From an uncultured Thiohalocapsa sp. (GTDB taxonomy: Bacteria; Pseudomonadota; Gammaproteobacteria; Chromatiales; Chromatiaceae), in the NCBI RefSeq assembly GCF_913063425.1, contig NZ_CAJXYK010000026.1:1-64000 (forward strand): a stretch of 64,000 nt of DNA, read 5' to 3'. The first letter of the stretch is position 1; each line of letters opens with the position of its first letter. The position numbers and the translations under genes are program-made. Under the pieces are notes generated by a model. The model searched no databases. It was not told the origin of the DNA and was given only the letters and a program-made list of their open reading frames with translations. Of this stretch, positions 63,475 to 64,000 are shown piece after piece.

Positions 63475-64000
63475 ATGGGTAAGGTCTGGTTCGTCGGCGC
63501 CGGCCCGGGCGCGCCGGACCTCATCACGGTGCGGGGCACCCAGGTGCTGGCACGGTCCGGCGCCATCCTCTACACGGGCTCCCTGGTGGCGGAGACGGCC
63601 CTGCAATGGGCGCCGGCAGATTGCGAGATTGCGGACTCCAAGTCCATGGACCTCACGCAGGTGACGGACTGGCTGCTGAGTCGCGCCGAGCAGCATGAGA
63701 CAGTCGTGCGGCTCCAGACCGGTGACCCGACCCTCTACGGCGTGCTGGCGGAGCTGGCGCGTCCGCTGGATGCGGCGGGCATCGAGGTGGGCATCGTGCC
63801 CGGTGTGTCCTCGGCCATGGCCTCCGCCGCCGCCGCCGGCGAGTGCCTGACCCTGCCGGAGGTGACCCAGAGCGTCATCTTCACCCGCTTCGCCGGGCGC
63901 ACGCCCATGCCGGCGGGGGAGTCCTTCGCAGCGCTGGCGGGGCATGGCTGCACCCTCTGCATCTTTTTGTCCATCGAGCGCATCGCTGCCGTCGCCGAGG
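63475..64000 (+). CDS. cobM: precorrin-4 C11-methyltransferase (runs off the right edge)
   Basis: The frame opens at the ATG at 63475 and continues past 64000, so about 175 residues are visible. It starts MGKVWFVGAGPGAPDLITVR, the usual corrin methyltransferase opening, then ILYTGSLV, SKSMDLTQVTDWLL, RLQTGDPTLYGVLAE and GIVPGVSSAMASAAAAG, with TLPEVTQSVIFTR that favours CobM/CbiF. It adds the C11 methyl group to precorrin-4. It diverges from the TcuA/CobZ-like gene across a 126-bp gap with no recognisable cobalamin riboswitch. Confidence 0.93.
   Translation, partial: MGKVWFVGAGPGAPDLITVRGTQVLARSGAILYTGSLVAETALQWAPADCEIADSKSMDLTQVTDWLLSRAEQHETVVRLQTGDPTLYGVLAELARPLDAAGIEVGIVPGVSSAMASAAAAGECLTLPEVTQSVIFTRFAGRTPMPAGESFAALAGHGCTLCIFLSIERIAAVAE

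Overview
The window is GC-rich DNA (about 70% by eye) from a gammaproteobacterium, most likely of the Chromatiales or a related purple or halophilic sulfur lineage. The basis is gene order and content. The runs lptM-lysA-dapF-DUF484-xerC and hslV-hslU-DUF971 are classic gammaproteobacterial neighbourhoods. The flanking genes cobK and cobM and a CobZ-like pair belong to the aerobic cobalamin route used by purple bacteria. A glycine betaine/proline ProVWX importer fits a saline habitat, and a BLUF photoreceptor fits a lit one. No rRNA, tRNA, CRISPR array, prophage or complete insertion sequence was found. The lineage is an inference.

Layout. 1-4017: the edge of a CRISPR-Cas accessory locus on the minus strand, with a ring-nuclease family protein, Cas6 and the C-terminal half of a reverse transcriptase. 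The reverse transcriptase is cut at its 5' side by a nine-copy 111-bp tandem array. 4018-10341: a SWIM/SNF2 helicase, a small membrane protein, a YceI protein and an MscS channel with a C-terminal cyclic-nucleotide-binding fold. 10670-16453: an outer-membrane porin followed by proV, proW and proX. 16813-18443: small hypothetical genes. 18488-28350: a signalling island with a 2217-residue hybrid kinase (eight PAS domains), a lone receiver, a receiver-EAL protein, a pseudo-receiver and a divergent OmpR-type regulator. 28573-32578: a two-component pair downstream of an HtrA/Deg protease. 32934-37000: small proteins, MarC, HisI and dihydroorotase. 37173-39207: a lower-GC foreign island with a DNA methyltransferase, a damaged nuclease-like gene and a HicB antitoxin remnant. 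39227-46555: SDR/DUF2867 protein, hydrolase, DUF1631 protein, L,D-transpeptidase and a double META protein. 46699-56783: core genes for lysine/peptidoglycan precursor synthesis, chromosome dimer resolution and HslVU, with methyltransferase, glutaredoxin, fasciclin and BLUF genes among them. 56814-59251: a PstI/BsuBI-type restriction-modification pair whose nuclease gene has lost its N-terminal half. 59411-64000: cobalamin genes, cobK, a split CobZ-like TcuB/TcuA pair and cobM, the last running off the right edge.

A family of palindromic repeats runs through the window. Two half-elements recur: GCCGACTTTCAGTCGGC-like and GCCGAGTNNAACTCGGC-like. They occur singly (8.7, 17.3, 37.0, 44.7 and 60.5 kb), as the nine-copy 111-bp array at 2.9-3.9 kb, and as a six-copy 36-bp array at 60.3-60.5 kb. 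Other repeats include an 82-bp REP-like tandem at 51.6 kb, a GGCGGATAAGCG palindrome at 15.3 and 60.6 kb, and a 15-bp array at 28.35 kb. Nothing seen is certainly a new system. The points most worth a second look are the truncated reverse transcriptase reading in frame into Cas6, the split CobZ, the signalling island, and the amplification of one palindromic element in two different ways.
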